From the NCBI RefSeq assembly GCF_900101505.1, contig NZ_FMZI01000011.1:62001-126000 (forward strand): a stretch of DNA of 64,000 bases, given 5' to 3'. How positions within the stretch are numbered: the first letter of the stretch is position 1; every line of letters begins with the position of its first letter. The notes under the pieces are model-generated. The model was not told the origin of the DNA and searched no databases. It saw only the letters and a list, made by a program, of their open reading frames with translations. This DNA comes from Antarctobacter albus (GTDB taxonomy: Bacteria; Pseudomonadota; Alphaproteobacteria; Rhodobacterales; Rhodobacteraceae). The position numbers were made by a program, and so were the translations under genes. Of the stretch, positions 9,130 through 19,025 are shown piece by piece.

Positions 9130-10041
9130 GTGCTGGCTGGGGCCGCATATCCCGCGCTGCGCGCCGTCCCGGTGCCCGGTCTGCCCGTTGCCCGCCTGGT
9201 CATCGGCAAACCGGCGGCTGAGGCGGCAGAACTGTTGCCACGCCTGTTCAACCTGTGCCGCGTGGCACAGGGCGTCGCGGCCCGGGCCGCCTTTGGCCTG
9301 CCCCTGCCTACCGGCTGGCAAGACGACCTGCGCGCAGAGATCCTGCGCGAACACGTTGCGAAACTCTGTCTCCGGTGGCCCGCGCTGGTCTCGCTCCCGC
9401 CGCTTGCGCTGCCGCGCGACTGGCAGGCGGGCAATGCCGAGACACGGCGCGTGATCTTCGGTCCCGCCGGACAGATGCCCGAAACGCCGGAACAGTTCCG
9501 CGCCTTTCTGGAGGCGGAACAGGGCTGCGCGCGCTTTCTGCGCGCGATCAGCCGCCTCTTTGCCCCGTTCGAGGCCTGCCGGACCGCCCTGCCCGCTCCG
9601 GGTGTCGGTGGGTTCTTCGGCCCTCGCGTGACCGAGAATTCCACTGCGACCCGGCAGGCCGCGCACCCCGTGCTGCAAGACATCGAAACGCGATGGGGGC
9701 GCGGGCCGCTCTGGTCGGCAACCGCTCTGGCCTGTGACCTGCAGGCGGTGCTGGACGGCAGGCTGCCTGCCGCCGTCATTTCACGGGGCTGCGCTGTCGT
9801 GCCCGCCGCGCGCGGGCTCTACGGGATCACGGCTGCGGTCGAACACGGGCGCGTCACGGCCTTCGCACGGCAGACACCGACGGATCATCTGCTGGCACCG
9901 GGTGGCGCCCTCGAGCAATCGCTTGCATCTTTGCGCCCGGCGCGGGCACAGGCCCTGGGACCGCTGGTTCTGTCCTTGCTTGACCCCTGCAGCCCGGTCA
10001 GGCTGGAACCCTTCGCACCGATGGAGGCTGACCATGCATGA
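9130..10041 (+). CDS. hupK: HupK, degenerate large-subunit-like maturation scaffold
   Basis: A 303-aa protein of the HupK family, which resembles HupL but has lost most metal ligands. FNLCRVAQ occupies the place of the RICGVC motif and [13 protein letters not shown] that of the C-terminal DPCxxC motif; each keeps a single Cys. HupK is thought to act as a scaffold during active-site assembly in species such as Rhizobium and Rhodobacter. The start is a GTG 4 bases after hupJ. The end overlaps hypA by 8 bases. Confidence 0.85.
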   Translation: MLAGAAYPALRAVPVPGLPVARLVIGKPAAEAAELLPRLFNLCRVAQGVAARAAFGLPLPTGWQDDLRAEILREHVAKLCLRWPALVSLPPLALPRDWQAGNAETRRVIFGPAGQMPETPEQFRAFLEAEQGCARFLRAISRLFAPFEACRTALPAPGVGGFFGPRVTENSTATRQAAHPVLQDIETRWGRGPLWSATALACDLQAVLDGRLPAAVISRGCAVVPAARGLYGITAAVEHGRVTAFARQTPTDHLLAPGGALEQSLASLRPARAQALGPLVLSLLDPCSPVRLEPFAPMEADHA

Positions 10042-10375
10042 AATGTCGCTTTGCGAGGGCATCCGCCGGGTGATCGAGGACCAGGCCCGCAAACATGACG
10101 TGACGCGCATCAGGCGCGTGCGGGTCGAGATCGGGCGTTTTGCCGGGGTCGAGACCGAGGCGCTGCATTTCGCCTTTGACGTGGTGATGCGCGGATCCGT
10201 GGCCGAGGGCGCCGAACTGGTGACGCTGGAACTGCCCGGACGGGCGATGTGCTACGACTGCATGAAAGAGGTGGAAATCATGGACCGCCTCGACCCATGC
10301 CCCACCTGCGGCGGCGGCAAACTGATGCCGCAGGGCGGGGACGAAATGAGAATCAAGGACCTGGAGGTAGCCTGA
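10034..10375 (+). CDS. hypA: Hydrogenase nickel incorporation protein HypA
   Basis: HypA delivers nickel to the large-subunit precursor together with HypB. The 113-aa product starts MHEMSL, where His2 is the nickel ligand, and has the structural zinc site C73-x2-C76 and C89-x2-C92 (CYDC, CPTC). Length and motifs are standard. It overlaps hupK and is followed one base later by hypB. Confidence 0.95.
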   Translation: MHEMSLCEGIRRVIEDQARKHDVTRIRRVRVEIGRFAGVETEALHFAFDVVMRGSVAEGAELVTLELPGRAMCYDCMKEVEIMDRLDPCPTCGGGKLMPQGGDEMRIKDLEVA

Positions 10376-10376
10376 G

Positions 10377-11225
10377 ATGTGTACGGTATGCGGATGCGGA
10401 GACGGCGAGACGACGGTGCATGGACATGGTCATTCACATGATCATGACCACGGGCATGATCCCCATCACGGGCATGGACACCACCACCATCATCACGATC
10501 ACCACCACTACGGCCAGGGCCCTGCCGGCACCGAGGTGCCCGGCATGTCGCAGGACCGGCTGATCGAGATCGAGACCGGCATCCTGGCCAAGAACGACCA
10601 ATACGCCCAGGCCAACCGCACGCGCCTGGCGGCACGGGGCATCCTGGCGGTGAACCTTGTCTCCTCTCCCGGGTCCGGCAAGACGACCCTGCTGTGCAAG
10701 ACGATCGAGTCCCTCGGCGATCAGCCGCTGGGCGTGATCGAAGGCGACCAGCAGACCCAGAACGACGCCGACCGCATCCGCGCCACCGGCGCCCGCGCCG
10801 TGCAGGTGAACACCGGCAAGGGCTGCCACCTTGACGGGCACATGGTCGGCCACGCGATGGATCACCTGGACCTTGCCCCCGGCAGCCTGCTGTTTATCGA
10901 GAACGTCGGCAACCTGGTCTGTCCCGCCGCCTTCGACCTGGGCGAGGACGGCAAGGTCGCCATCCTCTCTGTGACCGAAGGCGAGGACAAGCCGCTGAAA
11001 TACCCCGACATGTTCACCGCCGCGCGGCTTGCGATCCTCAACAAGATCGACCTGGCGCCGCATTGCGACGTGGATCTCGACCTCTATGAGGCCAACCTGC
11101 GCCGCGTGAACCCCGGGATAGAGATCCTGCGCGTCTCGGCCCGCACCGGCGAGGGCATGACGGAGTGGATCGACTGGCTGCGCACCCACCTGGCCGACAA
11201 GTCCTCCCCAGAGGCGGCGGAATGA
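10377..11225 (+). CDS. hypB: Hydrogenase nickel incorporation GTPase HypB, His-rich form
   Basis: A 282-aa SIMIBI GTPase that loads nickel with HypA. The N-terminus carries the high-affinity nickel motif CTVCGCG. A nickel-storage stretch follows with 19 His between residues 15 and 44, mostly in HG/HD repeats and a run of six. The GTPase core shows the P-loop SSPGSGKTT, the switch region [12 protein letters not shown], the metal-bridging GKGCHLD and the base-recognition NKID. The His-rich repeat makes it a dual storage and insertion protein, as in Bradyrhizobium. The stop overlaps hupR by ATGA. Confidence 0.96.
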   Translation: MCTVCGCGDGETTVHGHGHSHDHDHGHDPHHGHGHHHHHHDHHHYGQGPAGTEVPGMSQDRLIEIETGILAKNDQYAQANRTRLAARGILAVNLVSSPGSGKTTLLCKTIESLGDQPLGVIEGDQQTQNDADRIRATGARAVQVNTGKGCHLDGHMVGHAMDHLDLAPGSLLFIENVGNLVCPAAFDLGEDGKVAILSVTEGEDKPLKYPDMFTAARLAILNKIDLAPHCDVDLDLYEANLRRVNPGIEILRVSARTGEGMTEWIDWLRTHLADKSSPEAAE

Positions 11226-12706
11226 CCGCCCTGCCCACCCTTCTGCTGGTCGACGACGAGGAGCATTCCCTGGCCGCCATGCGCATGGCGCTGGAGGATG
11301 ACTTTGACTGCCTGACCGCGCCGGGCGCCGAGGACGCGATGCGCCTGATGGAGGAGAACTTTGTCCAGGCGATCTTTTGCGACCAGCGGATGCCGGGCAA
11401 GACCGGGGTGGAGTTCCTGTCCGAGGTGCGCGAACGCTGGCCGGAAACGGTGCGGATCATCATCACCGGCTATACCGAGACCAACGACATGATCGCCGCC
11501 ATCAACGAGGCCGGCATCTACCAGTTCCTGACAAAGCCCTGGCACCCCGACCAGCTGGTCATGGCGGCCAAGAACGCCGCGCAACTGTTCCAGCTCAGCC
11601 GCGATCACGACCGGCTTTCGCTGGAAATGCGGTTCATGGGCAAGACCGCCGAAAACAAGCTGGAGGCCCGCCGCCGTACCCTGCGCGAGGGCTTTGGCTT
11701 TGAGCGGGTATTGCGGGCACCCAACTCGCCGATGAACGCCACGGTCGAGCTGGCCCGGCAGGTGGCCAGTTTCGACGTGCCGGTGCTGATCACCGGCGAG
11801 GCGGGCACCGGCAAGGACGTGATGGCGCGCGCGATGCACTATGCCTCGCTGCGGTCGGACCAGTCCTTTTACGAGCTCAACTGCGCCGGCCTGCCGGACG
11901 AGGTGCTGATGGCCGAACTGCTGGGCGCCAAGAAAGGTGCCCTTGGCGGCGCCCCCAGCAACCGTATCGGCCTGTTGCAAAAGGCCTCGCGCGGGACGCT
12001 GTTCCTGAACGGGGTCGACACGCTCAGCCCGCAGATGCAGCTGATCCTGCTGCGCATTGCCACCGAGGGCAGTTTCGAACCGCTGGGCGGGACAGAGACC
12101 CTGACCACAAACACGCGCCTGATGGCGGGCAGCCACAGCGACCTGGCCCCGGCGCTGGCCTCTGGCCGGTTCCGCAAGGACCTGTTCTATGCCCTGTCCA
12201 CCACCGAACTTTCCCTGCCGCCCTTGCGCGCGCGCATCGACGACCTGGACATCCTGACCCGGCATATCCTGGGCGACCTGGCCGCCCAGCACAGCAAGCC
12301 CGTCGAGGGGCTGACCAACCTGGCGCTGGAATTCCTGGGCAACTACGACTGGCCCGGCAACCTGCCGGAACTGAGCAACGAGCTGACCCGGATGCTGATC
12401 CTCAGCCAGGAACCACGCCTTGGGCCGGAACTGATCTCGCGCCACATCCTGCAGGCCGATCCGTCGGTTTCCGGCCGCCCCGATCCGTTCGAGGCCGGAC
12501 TTCTGGCCTCCGAGGGTACGCTCAAGGACCGGATCGAGGCGATGGAGGCCCGCATCCTGCGCGAGACGCTGACCCGCATGAAATGGAACAAGAGCCGCGC
12601 CGCCGAGGAGCTGGGCCTCAGCCGCGTCGGCCTGCGCTCGAAACTCGATCGCTACGGCGTGCAGCAACCGGGCAAGTTCGACCCGGCCGAAGAGGAGGAG
12701 GACTGA
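11222..12706 (+). CDS. hupR: Hydrogenase response regulator HupR (NtrC-like, sigma-54 independent type)
   Basis: A 494-aa three-domain regulator. The receiver domain (1-120) has the acidic pocket VDDEE, phosphoacceptor D54 (FCDQRMPGK), T82 and K105. The AAA domain has a Walker A-like GEAGTGKD, but the GAFTGA loop is missing ([11 protein letters not shown] instead) and the Walker B acid pair is replaced by FLNGVDTL. The C-terminus has a Fis-type helix-turn-helix ([20 protein letters not shown]). This matches R. capsulatus HupR, which activates a sigma-70 hupS promoter in its unphosphorylated form and is switched off through the HupT kinase. No hupT or hupUV lies in the window; they could be left of hypF. 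Confidence 0.93.
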   Translation: MTALPTLLLVDDEEHSLAAMRMALEDDFDCLTAPGAEDAMRLMEENFVQAIFCDQRMPGKTGVEFLSEVRERWPETVRIIITGYTETNDMIAAINEAGIYQFLTKPWHPDQLVMAAKNAAQLFQLSRDHDRLSLEMRFMGKTAENKLEARRRTLREGFGFERVLRAPNSPMNATVELARQVASFDVPVLITGEAGTGKDVMARAMHYASLRSDQSFYELNCAGLPDEVLMAELLGAKKGALGGAPSNRIGLLQKASRGTLFLNGVDTLSPQMQLILLRIATEGSFEPLGGTETLTTNTRLMAGSHSDLAPALASGRFRKDLFYALSTTELSLPPLRARIDDLDILTRHILGDLAAQHSKPVEGLTNLALEFLGNYDWPGNLPELSNELTRMLILSQEPRLGPELISRHILQADPSVSGRPDPFEAGLLASEGTLKDRIEAMEARILRETLTRMKWNKSRAAEELGLSRVGLRSKLDRYGVQQPGKFDPAEEEED

Positions 12707-12709
12707 GCC

Positions 12710-13000
12710 ATGTGCCTGGGAATACCCGGACAGATCGTCAAGATCACCGACGAAACCCGCCTGATGGCGCTGGCGGACGTGTCCGGCGTGCGCCGTGAGG
12801 TCTCTGTCGCCTGCGTCGCAACGCCGGACCTGTCCGACCTGGTGGGCGAATGGGTGCTGATCCACGTAGGCTTTGCCATGAGCCTGATCGACGAGGACGA
12901 AGCCGCCAAGACGCTGGAGGCCCTGCGCGGCCTGGGCGAGGCGCAGGAAACGCTGGAGGCGATGGCCGACGGCGCCGCCGCACTGGAGGGCAGCCAATGA
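12710..13000 (+). CDS. hypC: Hydrogenase assembly chaperone HypC
   Basis: A 96-aa HypC-family protein starting MCLGIPGQIV, with Cys2 as the iron-centre ligand. With HypD it assembles the Fe(CN)2CO unit and passes it to HupL. It is the general paralogue, beside hypD and hypE, whereas hupF lies near the structural genes. It starts 3 bases after hupR and overlaps hypD (ATGA). Confidence 0.94.
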   Translation: MCLGIPGQIVKITDETRLMALADVSGVRREVSVACVATPDLSDLVGEWVLIHVGFAMSLIDEDEAAKTLEALRGLGEAQETLEAMADGAAALEGSQ

Positions 13001-14145
13001 GATATGTCGAGGAATTCCGCGATCCCATCGCCGCCAGGGGCGTGCTGGCCGCCATCGGCAAGGTGGTGGACCAGATCGGCGCCACCGCCGAAAACCCCGT
13101 GCACATCATGGAAATCTGCGGCGGGCACACCCACGCGATCTTTCGCTACGGGCTGGACCGGCTGACACCTCCGGGGATCGAGTTCATCCACGGCCCCGGC
13201 TGCCCGGTTTGCGTGCTGCCGATGAGCCGGATCGACGAATGCGTCGACATCGCCGAACGCCCCGAGGTGATCTTTACCACCTTCGGTGACGCGATGCGGG
13301 TGCCCGGAACGCGCAAGTCCCTGATGCAGGCCAAGGCCGATGGAGCCGACATCCGCATGGTCTATTCCCCGCTCGACGCGCTGGAAATCGCCCGGCGCAA
13401 TCCTGACCGCGAGGTGGTCTTCTTCGGCCTGGGATTCGAGACGACGACGCCCTCGACCGCGCTTTCGATCCAGCAGGCGGCGCGCGAAGAGCTGAAGAAT
13501 TTCAGCGTCTTCTGCAATCACATCACCGTGCCGCCCCCGATCAAGGCACTGCTGGACGATCCGCACATGGTGCTGGACGGGTTCGTCGGGCCGGGTCATG
13601 TCAGCATGGTGATCGGAACGCATCCCTATGATTTCATCGCGCAGCTGTATGGCAAGCCCATCGTCGTCGCCGGGTTTGAGCCGCTGGACCTGTTGCAATC
13701 CGTGCTGATGGTACTGGAACAGATCCGCGACGGGCGGGCCGAGGTCGAAAACCAATATGCCCGCATCGTCCCGGAACACGGCAACCCGGTTTCGCTGGCC
13801 GCCATCGCGGATGTCTACGAACCGCGCCCGAGTTTCGAATGGCGCGGCCTTGGAGAAATCGACGCCAGCGGATTGCGCATCCGCCCCGCCTATGCCGCCT
13901 ATGACGCCGAGGAGAAATTCGGCGTGGGCTATGGGGCGGGTCCGCGTATCGTCTCCGAACCCGAGGGCTGTGCCTGCGGCCAGGTGATGACGGGCCGGAT
14001 CAAGCCCACTGGTTGTCCGCAATACGGCACCGGTTGCACGCCGGAAATGCCGCTGGGCGCTCTGATGGTCAGCTCTGAAGGGGCCTGTGCGGCCTATTAC
14101 CAGTACGGCGCAACCGAAGATGCCGTGACGGAGGCCGTGCAATGA
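12997..14145 (+). CDS. hypD: Hydrogenase maturation protein HypD
   Basis: The 382-aa Fe-S scaffold on which iron receives its CN and CO ligands. The conserved Cys residues fall at the same positions as in E. coli HypD: C41 (ICGGHTH) and C69/C72 (HGPGCPVC). The C-terminal [4Fe-4S] ligands follow (EGCACGQVM, TGCPQYGTGCTP). ATG 12997 overlaps the hypC stop. Length and motifs are complete. Confidence 0.96.
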   Translation: MRYVEEFRDPIAARGVLAAIGKVVDQIGATAENPVHIMEICGGHTHAIFRYGLDRLTPPGIEFIHGPGCPVCVLPMSRIDECVDIAERPEVIFTTFGDAMRVPGTRKSLMQAKADGADIRMVYSPLDALEIARRNPDREVVFFGLGFETTTPSTALSIQQAAREELKNFSVFCNHITVPPPIKALLDDPHMVLDGFVGPGHVSMVIGTHPYDFIAQLYGKPIVVAGFEPLDLLQSVLMVLEQIRDGRAEVENQYARIVPEHGNPVSLAAIADVYEPRPSFEWRGLGEIDASGLRIRPAYAAYDAEEKFGVGYGAGPRIVSEPEGCACGQVMTGRIKPTGCPQYGTGCTPEMPLGALMVSSEGACAAYYQYGATEDAVTEAVQ

Positions 14146-15191
14146 CGATGGAACGCCCGATCATCCCGTCGCGCCTGCGCGGAGAGCGCGTGACTCTGGC
14201 CCACGGTGGCGGCGGCAAGGCCATGCGCGACCTCATCGAGGAGATCTTTACCGGCGTCTTCCAGCCCCCCGGCACCGAGGACCAGGCCCGTCTGACCGCG
14301 CAGGCGCTTGCGGAACCGGGCGCACAGCTGGCCTTTACCACGGACAGTTTCGTGGTCTCGCCGCCGGTCTTTCCCGGCGGCGACATCGGCAAGATCGCGG
14401 TCTGCGGCACCATCAACGATTTGGCCGTTGGTGGGGCAAAGCCGCTGTGGTTGTCGGCGGCCTTCATCATCGAGGAAGGCTGTGAATTCGAGCTGCTGCG
14501 GCGCATCGTGGCCTCGATGCAGGCCGAGGCCGAGAAGGCCGGCGTGCGCATCGTGACCGGCGACACCAAGGTCGTCGGGCGTGGCGCCACGGACAAGGTC
14601 TTTGTCACCACCTCCGGCGTGGGTGTGATACCGCCGGGCCGTGACCTGCAGGCGGGCAACATCCGCCCCGGCGACGTCGCACTGGTCAACGGTGTGTTGG
14701 GCGATCACGGCGCGACGATCCTCGCCGCGCGCGGCGACATGGCCCTGTCCACCGACATCCAGTCGGACTGCCAGAGCCTGAACGCCCTTGTCGAAGCGGT
14801 GCTGCATGCCGCCCCCAATGCCCGCGCAGCCCGAGACGCGACACGCGGCGGGCTGGCCTCGGCCCTGAACGAGATGGCAGAGACCGCCGGCGTCGCCATC
14901 GAGATCGACGAAACCGCCCTACCCCTGCGGCCAGAGGTCAAGGGCGTCTGCGAGGTGCTGGGGCTGGACCCACTTTACCTGGCCAACGAGGGCACGCTGG
15001 TGGTCTTTGTGCCCGAGGCCGAGGCAGAGGCCGCCCTGCACGCGATGCGTGAAACCGAGGCCGGGCGCGGCGCGGCGCGCATCGGCCTGGCGAAACCCGG
15101 CCCGGCGGGACGGGTCACGATGCGCACCGCCTTTGGCGGCCAAAGGCTGGTCGATACGCTGGTGGGTGAACAGCTGCCCCGGATCTGTTGA
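14142..15191 (+). CDS. hypE: Hydrogenase maturation protein HypE
   Basis: This 349-aa AIR-synthase-like ATPase dehydrates the C-terminal thiocarboxamide made by HypF to thiocyanate. The ATP-binding segments LAHGGGGKAMRDLI and FTTDSFVVSP and the essential C-terminal Cys (ending PRIC) are present. Two in-frame ATGs (14142, 14148) are possible; 14142 overlaps the hypD stop. It is the last gene of the hydrogenase cluster. Confidence 0.95.
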   Translation: MTMERPIIPSRLRGERVTLAHGGGGKAMRDLIEEIFTGVFQPPGTEDQARLTAQALAEPGAQLAFTTDSFVVSPPVFPGGDIGKIAVCGTINDLAVGGAKPLWLSAAFIIEEGCEFELLRRIVASMQAEAEKAGVRIVTGDTKVVGRGATDKVFVTTSGVGVIPPGRDLQAGNIRPGDVALVNGVLGDHGATILAARGDMALSTDIQSDCQSLNALVEAVLHAAPNARAARDATRGGLASALNEMAETAGVAIEIDETALPLRPEVKGVCEVLGLDPLYLANEGTLVVFVPEAEAEAALHAMRETEAGRGAARIGLAKPGPAGRVTMRTAFGGQRLVDTLVGEQLPRIC

Positions 15192-15197
15192 TCCGGG
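15178..15197. terminator. Bidirectional hairpin at the end of hypE
   Basis: CCCGGATC and GATCCGGG form a perfect 8-bp stem with a TGTT loop. It spans the hypE stop codon and abuts the end of the convergent regulator remnant. There is no T-run, so it is a candidate terminator or 3'-end stabiliser rather than a certain one. Confidence 0.45.
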
Positions 15198-15907
15198 TCA
15201 GGTAAAGTAATCGCGGTTGGCGTCCTTGATGTCGGGCAGCCGGCCAATGGTGCCGGACAGATGCGCCCGCATCGCGTCGGTTGCCCCCTGCCGGTCGCCG
15301 GCCTGAATGCGGTCGACCACCGCGCGGTGCCCCGCGACAACCGAATGCAGCTTGTCGCTGCGCGGCAGGTCCAGCGTGCGCAGGCGGGCCATCTGGCTGG
15401 ATTGCTCGATCACCAGACGGTGCATGGCCTCGTGCCCGGCGGCGATGAACAGCGCCTCGTGGAAACTCTCGTCGAGTTCGCGGAACAGCTCGATCTGGTC
15501 CGGCTCGTCGACCAGCGCCTCCTGGATCTTGGATAGCCCAGCGCCTTGGTCAGGTCCGCGTCCGCTGTCCGGCACAAGAGGTCCACAACCTCGCATTCCA
15601 GGCTGCTGCGCAGGAAGCTCTCGTGCCGCAGGCCTTCGCAATTGATGCGCGTCACCTCGGTGCGGGACTGCCGGTAGGACACCACCAGGTCGATCTCTTC
15701 CAGCCTTTGGATCGCCTCGCGGATCGGCGACTGGCTGACGCCGAATGCCTCGGCCAGCTCGGCCCGGCTGAGGATCGTCCCCGGCGGCAGTTTCAGCGTC
15801 ACGATCCGCGCGCGCAACTCCTCGAAGACGCGGGTAGAAGCCGCGACATTGGCAGTGACCGATATCCTTTCGGATGCGCGGGCACCGCGCAGGTCAGGGC
15901 GTGTCAT
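15198..15907 (-). pseudogene. GntR/FCD-family regulator, frameshifted
   Basis: The N-terminal part (from the ATG at 15907) has a GntR winged helix (SRAELAEAFGVSQSPIREAIQRLEE). The reading frame changes near 15530-15545 and the rest of an FCD ligand-binding domain continues in another frame (LFRELDESFHEALFIAAGHEAMHRLV, ending DANRDYFT). One indel explains the break. The gene would have controlled the adjacent TRAP operon on the same strand, which is also broken, so decay of the whole locus is more likely than a single sequencing error. Confidence 0.85.
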
Positions 15908-15953
15908 GGGCGCCCCCGGTCTATGCATGTCTGGCTCGGTAAGGCTGGCCTCG

Positions 15954-16448
15954 TCATCCCATGATCGCCTTGGGTAGTGCCAGCGACATCCAGGGAAAGG
16001 CAAGCGGCAAGACGAAGAAGACCACCACCGCCAGGAAGGAGGGCACCGCCGCGATGAAGGCCGGGGAATAGCCCTGCTCGCGCATCGACGGCCCCAGTAG
16101 CCGCGCCTCCATCGAGGCATCGGCCACCGCAGAGCCGGAAATGCCCCCCATCAGCATGGACAGCACGATGGAGACCTGCGCCAACCAGCCAGCCGGTCAG
16201 CAGGCGCGAGTAGCGGACAAGGCGCTCCGTGATGCCGGCCTCGTTCATCAGGTTGCCCGCCAGGATGAAGAAGGGAACCGCCAACAGCGGAAAGTTTTCC
16301 AGCGCCGTCACCATCTTCTGGATCGCGACGGTGGTGGGCATGGTGCCGTCAACATGAAGACCGGGATCACCGCCAGCATCAGCGAATAGGCGGCCGGCAA
16401 GCCAATGAGCAGGAACAGGGCGAACAGCGCCGCGATCAGAAGCAGCAT
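15954..16448 (-). pseudogene. TRAP transporter large permease (DctM) remnant
   Basis: The N-terminus (MLLLIAALFALFLLIGLPAA), a middle segment (NFPLLAVPFFILAGNLMNEA, then SIVLSMLMGGISGSAVADAS in a shifted frame) and the extreme C-terminus (LPLAFPWMSLALPKAIMG) are recognisable. They are joined within about 500 bases, whereas an intact DctM needs about 1,280. At least two frame changes and a large internal deletion are needed. The product cannot be functional. Confidence 0.85.
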
Positions 16449-16475
16449 CAGCTTTCCCTCAAGCGGGGCAGGAAT

Positions 16476-16650
16476 TCAGTGGCACAGCCCCACGGGCATG
16501 GCGAGATGGATGAAGGATTTGGGGATTTGCAGTGCGTCCTGCATCCGCTTGTGCATCAGGGGCACGTTGATCATGGCATGGTACAGCAGGTAGGCCAGCA
16601 GCCCCATCACCACCACTACGTTGACCAGCTCGATCCACCTGCGGGCGGGG
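16476..16650 (-). pseudogene. TRAP transporter small permease (DctQ) fragment
   Basis: Only one membrane segment and a tail remain (WIELVNVVVVMGLLAYLLYH, then MINVPLMHKRMQDALQIPKS), about one third of a normal DctQ. It is fused out of frame to the end of the dctP remnant, so the dctP-dctQ junction has been deleted. Confidence 0.7.
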
Positions 16651-17501
16651 CTACGTCGGCCAGCGCCTTGTCCCCCAGCTCGATGGTGAGGTTGGAGGCA
16701 TAGCGCCCGTTCTCGACCGCCAGGTCGCGCAGGATTGCCTTGTGCTCGTCCGACAGTTGGTTCCACGAGTCGGCAGAGATCACCAGCGCCGTGACCAGCT
16801 GGATGTGCCCGGTCTTGGTGACATGCTTGATGACCTCGTAACGCTTGGCCCCCTTGATCGCGGTCGGCTGCGCCTCTGCCGCGTCGATGGTGCCCAGTTG
16901 CAGCGCGGAACAGACCTCGCCCCTGGCAATCGGCGTCGGTTCGGCGCCCATCGCGCGAATGGTCTCGATCCAGACCGATGCGCCGATGGTGCGCATCCTC
17001 ACACCCGCCAGGTCCGCCGGGCCGCTTACAGGTGTCTGGGTCAGCGCATGGCGCGCGCCCTGGTACCAGGTCGAGGCCAGCATCACGAGCCCTGCCTCCT
17101 CTGCCAGTTCGTCACCCCAGCCAAGGTAGGCGTCGGACAGGGCGAACTTGTCCGCGTCCTCGTAGCTGTCAAAAAGGAACGGTGCCGACATGATGACCAG
17201 CGAAAGGACGAATTCCGACAGCCGCGCCACGTCGGTCACGGTGCCCACCCCGGCCCCTGCGCGGACCTGGTCCAGCATCTCTGTCGTGTCACCCAGTTGG
17301 CTGTTGTGAAAGACTTCGACGGTCACCCCGCCGCCCGTCGCCTCTGCGACCTCGGCAGCGAACTTGTCCAGCCCCTGCCCCATTGGATCGTCCGGCGCCA
17401 GGACCCTGCCGATGCGAATGGTGGTTTCGGCCAGTGCTGCGCCGGCCAGCCCCGCCGCCAGCAAGGCAGCCAGGCACGTCGTCTTGGCAAAAAATGGTCA
17501 T
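16650..17501 (-). pseudogene. TRAP substrate-binding protein (DctP), frameshifted and 3'-truncated
   Basis: Most of a DctP-type periplasmic solute receptor is readable (TIRIGRVLAPDDPMGQGLDKF, FHNSQLGDTTEMLDQV, VRMRTIGASVWIETIRAMGA). The ATG at 17501 has a good GGGAGGGCGG site. The frame is lost after four codons at a run of six T, so the signal peptide (AKTTCLAALLAAGLAGAALA) is out of frame with the start. The C-terminus is also cut where it meets the dctQ fragment. The order dctP-dctQ-dctM-regulator on one strand is that of a normal C4-dicarboxylate-type TRAP operon. Confidence 0.85.
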
Positions 17502-17510
17502 GCCGCCCTC

Positions 17511-17852
17511 CCTTGGTATTCTTTTGTGAATTGATATTTTAATCTTATTCGAACATTGAACGATCCCAGATTTCAGTAAATCGTCTTGCCCCGCCCGAAC
17601 CGGGCCGCCGAATGGTGAAAGGGAAAAGCCATGTCCACGGGCCGGACACCGGGGCATCCGAACACGAAACCGTGCAGTCGGGCGCACTGGTCGGGACAGG
17701 CGGTGGATGGCAACTATGTAAGCAAACATCCCCGTCGAAAGCCGTTCCGGACGTCTTTCTCTGCGAACGACTATACGAAAGGTGAAAGAGATGCGAAACG
17801 GTATCCAGCCGACATGGCTGCCCTGCTCGCAGCTCTCAAGAACGGATCGAAC
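17511..17852. other. Divergent intergenic region, no gene seen
   Basis: The stretch separates the decayed dctP from the RND adaptor gene. The first 60 bases are AT-rich (TTTTGTGAATTGATATTTTAATC) and look like the old dctP promoter. No convincing ORF or hairpin is seen. The adaptor frame stays open upstream of its chosen start, but without a better initiation site. Confidence 0.4.
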
Positions 17853-19025
17853 ATGCGTTTCCTGAAACAAGTTATCCTGTCTGTCGTGATCCTGATCGCG
17901 ACCCTCTTCGTCTGGTTGAACTATGTCCCCGGCGCGGCATCTTTCCTGGACCGCACCGGCGTGACGGGCCTTTTGGGGATCGAGGCCGCGGCGGCGGACG
18001 TCTCGAACACCGGTGGCGGCTTTGGTCCGCGCGGTCCGGCGCAGGTCGTCGTGGCCGTCGTGACAGAAGCCACGACCAACGACCGGGTCGATGCCATCGG
18101 CGACATCCGCGCCCTGCGCAGCGCGACGCTGCGGACAGAGGTCAGCGGCGAGGTCGTGCAGGTGGCGCTGGAAACCGGGGGGTTCGTGGACAAGGGCGCC
18201 GTGATCCTCCGGCTGGACGACGAGGCGGAACGGATCGCCGTGGAACGGGCACGCCTGCTGCTGGAAGACGCCCGCGACGCGGCAAGCCGGTTTTCACGCC
18301 TGCAGGATGGCGGCTCTGTCACCGAAGTGCGCCAGCGCGAGGCACAACTGCGCCTTCGGACCGCCGAGCTGGAGCTGAGCGAGGCCGAGTTCGCCTTGTC
18401 GCTGCGCACCGTGCGCGCGCCCTTCTCCGGCTGGATCGGCCTTGTGGACGTGGCCATCGGTGAACGCCTGTCGCCCACGGACGTGATCGCCACCCTGACC
18501 GACCGATCCGAGATCCTGGTGGATTTCCGCGTTCCCGAACGGGTGGTCGGCCAGGTCGAGCCCGGCATGCCGATCGAAGCCCGCCTGCTGGGAGTCGAGG
18601 GGGCGGACGCCCTGACCGGAGAGATCCACGCCGTCGACAACGTGGTCGACCGCAACAGCCGGACCCTGCGGGTGCAGGGACGGCTGGCAAACGAGGACGA
18701 CCGCCTGCGCGCGGGCATGGCCTTTACCGTCACGCTGCGCTTTCCGGGGGAAACCCTGACCGCCGTCGACCCGTTGTCCGTGCAATGGTCAAGCGAGGGG
18801 TCCTACGTCTGGGCCGTGCGCGACGACAAAGTCCAGCGCGTTGGCGTGACCATCCGCCAGCGCGACGCCGACCGGGTGCTGGTGGACGGAGACCTGAGCC
18901 CCGGCGACCTGGTCGTCACCCAGGGCGTGCAGACCCTGCGCCCCGGCGCAGAGGTGGCCATCGCCGGACGCACCGAAGCCCGCGCCACCCTGCCTGGCGC
19001 CACCAAGCCGAGTGTCACGCGATGA
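17853..19025 (+). CDS. RND efflux periplasmic adaptor (HlyD/MFP family)
   Basis: The 390-aa product has an N-terminal hydrophobic anchor (FLKQVILSVVILIATLFVWL). A lipoyl half-motif pair (LRTEVSGEVVQVALETGGFV and RTVRAPFSGWIGLVDVAIGE) flanks a coiled-coil hairpin rich in Glu/Arg (about 145-195), followed by beta-barrel and membrane-proximal domains. It bridges the inner-membrane pump to an outer-membrane channel. ATG 17853 is the last Met before the anchor; 17814 is possible. The stop overlaps the pump gene start (ATGA). No outer-membrane factor gene is adjacent. Confidence 0.9.
   Translation: MRFLKQVILSVVILIATLFVWLNYVPGAASFLDRTGVTGLLGIEAAAADVSNTGGGFGPRGPAQVVVAVVTEATTNDRVDAIGDIRALRSATLRTEVSGEVVQVALETGGFVDKGAVILRLDDEAERIAVERARLLLEDARDAASRFSRLQDGGSVTEVRQREAQLRLRTAELELSEAEFALSLRTVRAPFSGWIGLVDVAIGERLSPTDVIATLTDRSEILVDFRVPERVVGQVEPGMPIEARLLGVEGADALTGEIHAVDNVVDRNSRTLRVQGRLANEDDRLRAGMAFTVTLRFPGETLTAVDPLSVQWSSEGSYVWAVRDDKVQRVGVTIRQRDADRVLVDGDLSPGDLVVTQGVQTLRPGAEVAIAGRTEARATLPGATKPSVTR

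Noticed and set aside
9130-10041. HupK as a second catalytic hydrogenase large subunit
   Set aside because: Each of the two CxxC motifs keeps only one Cys, so no Ni-Fe centre can be bound in the normal way.
16326-17501. TRAP gene breaks as simple sequencing errors
   Set aside because: Single indels could be errors, but large internal deletions in dctM and dctQ cannot; true decay explains all breaks together.
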